Below, piece by piece: positions 4,965 to 5,152 of a stretch of 5,152 nt of DNA. A model generated the notes under the pieces. The model saw only the letters and a program-made list of their open reading frames with translations. It was not told where the DNA came from and ran no database searches. This stretch comes from an uncultured Candidatus Melainabacteria bacterium (GTDB lineage Bacteria > Cyanobacteriota > Vampirovibrionia > Gastranaerophilales > Gastranaerophilaceae): positions 1 to 5,152 of the forward strand of contig CAKUQA010000133.1 in the NCBI GenBank assembly GCA_934675225.1. The letters run 5' to 3'. How positions within the stretch are numbered: the first letter of the stretch is position 1; every line of letters starts with the position of its first letter. The position numbers were made by a program, and so were the translations under genes.

Positions 4965-5152
4965 TTAATATCCGTTTGCATTTAAAGGTTGATTTAATCT
5001 AACTTGTATTGTTGTGCCATCCGGAATTTGAACTTCTTCACCATGCTGCATTGATCCTCTCAGTCCACCGCCGGCAGCTCCTAATCCTCCGAAAATAAGC
5101 ATATTTCTACCCCAGTCATCACTTCCTCCACCAAGAGCAGTAAGAGCAGCTC
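4965..5152 (-). CDS. 3' part of a Gly-rich protein with short beta-rich C-terminal tail
   Basis: Only the last 61 residues are in the window; the gene runs off the right edge. The visible part has a Gly/Ala-rich segment, 'LIFGGLGAAGGGLRGSM', resembling a glycine-zipper or membrane-associated stretch. Before it comes 'GGGSDDWGRN' and after it 'GEEVQIPDGTTIQVRLNQPL', ending NANGY. The pattern of a Gly-rich segment followed by 'pdGT.i.vrL..pl' recurs at the C-termini of envelope-associated proteins of unknown function. I do not assign a family. The gene converges on the operon, is separated from it by 257 nt of repeats, and is visibly less AT-rich, so it probably belongs to a different transcription unit. 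No Asp/Glu catalytic pattern can be judged from so short a piece. Confidence 0.72.
   Translation of the reverse strand, partial: AALTALGGGSDDWGRNMLIFGGLGAAGGGLRGSMQHGEEVQIPDGTTIQVRLNQPLNANGY

Overview
The window is AT-rich and contains low-complexity Gln/Lys/Pro-rich envelope proteins, short intergenic hairpin repeats and tightly packed genes with 1-nt stop/start overlaps. This suits an uncultured, low-GC, two-membrane bacterium. The style resembles gut Gastranaerophilales (Vampirovibrionia, formerly Melainabacteria). That assignment is an impression only: there is no rRNA or marker gene here to prove it.

Layout. Positions 1-263 are non-coding and hold two hairpin repeats, a near-perfect palindrome and a plausible sigma70-type promoter (-35 at 202-207, -10 at 225-230). 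Positions 264-4707 hold six co-directional plus-strand genes with gaps of 18, 2, -1, -1 and 7 nt, almost certainly one operon. In order they are: (1) a membrane-anchored VWA protein with intact MIDAS residues; (2) a polytopic membrane protein with a degenerate FHA-like N-terminus and about eight membrane segments; (3) a signal-anchored TonB/TolA-like protein with a long Q/P-rich linker; (4) a 46-aa single-span small protein whose juxtamembrane motif matches the start of gene 3; (5) a 58-aa two-span small protein; (6) a second TonB/TolA-like protein with a cytoplasmic zinc-ribbon head. Genes 4 and 5 are short and easily missed, but they are embedded in the operon by overlapping stop/start codons. 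Positions 4708-4964 are non-coding: a hairpin repeat sharing a 12-nt core with the repeat upstream of the operon, a degenerate 8-mer tandem array, and a weak possible terminator for the converging gene. From 4965 to the window end is the 3' part of a minus-strand gene with a Gly-rich segment and a short beta-rich tail.

How the genes may work together (inference). All six products look membrane-associated. Two carry TonB/TolA-type C-terminal domains placed in the periplasm, one carries a probable periplasmic VWA metal-binding adhesion domain, and one is a large polytopic protein with a cytoplasmic FHA-like domain. This would suit an envelope-spanning assembly linking a cytoplasmic state to a periplasmic or outer-membrane partner. 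No recognisable ExbB/ExbD or TolQ/TolR pair and no TonB-dependent receptor lies in the window, so either the energiser is encoded elsewhere or this is not a classical TonB system. I do not recognise the cluster as a named system.
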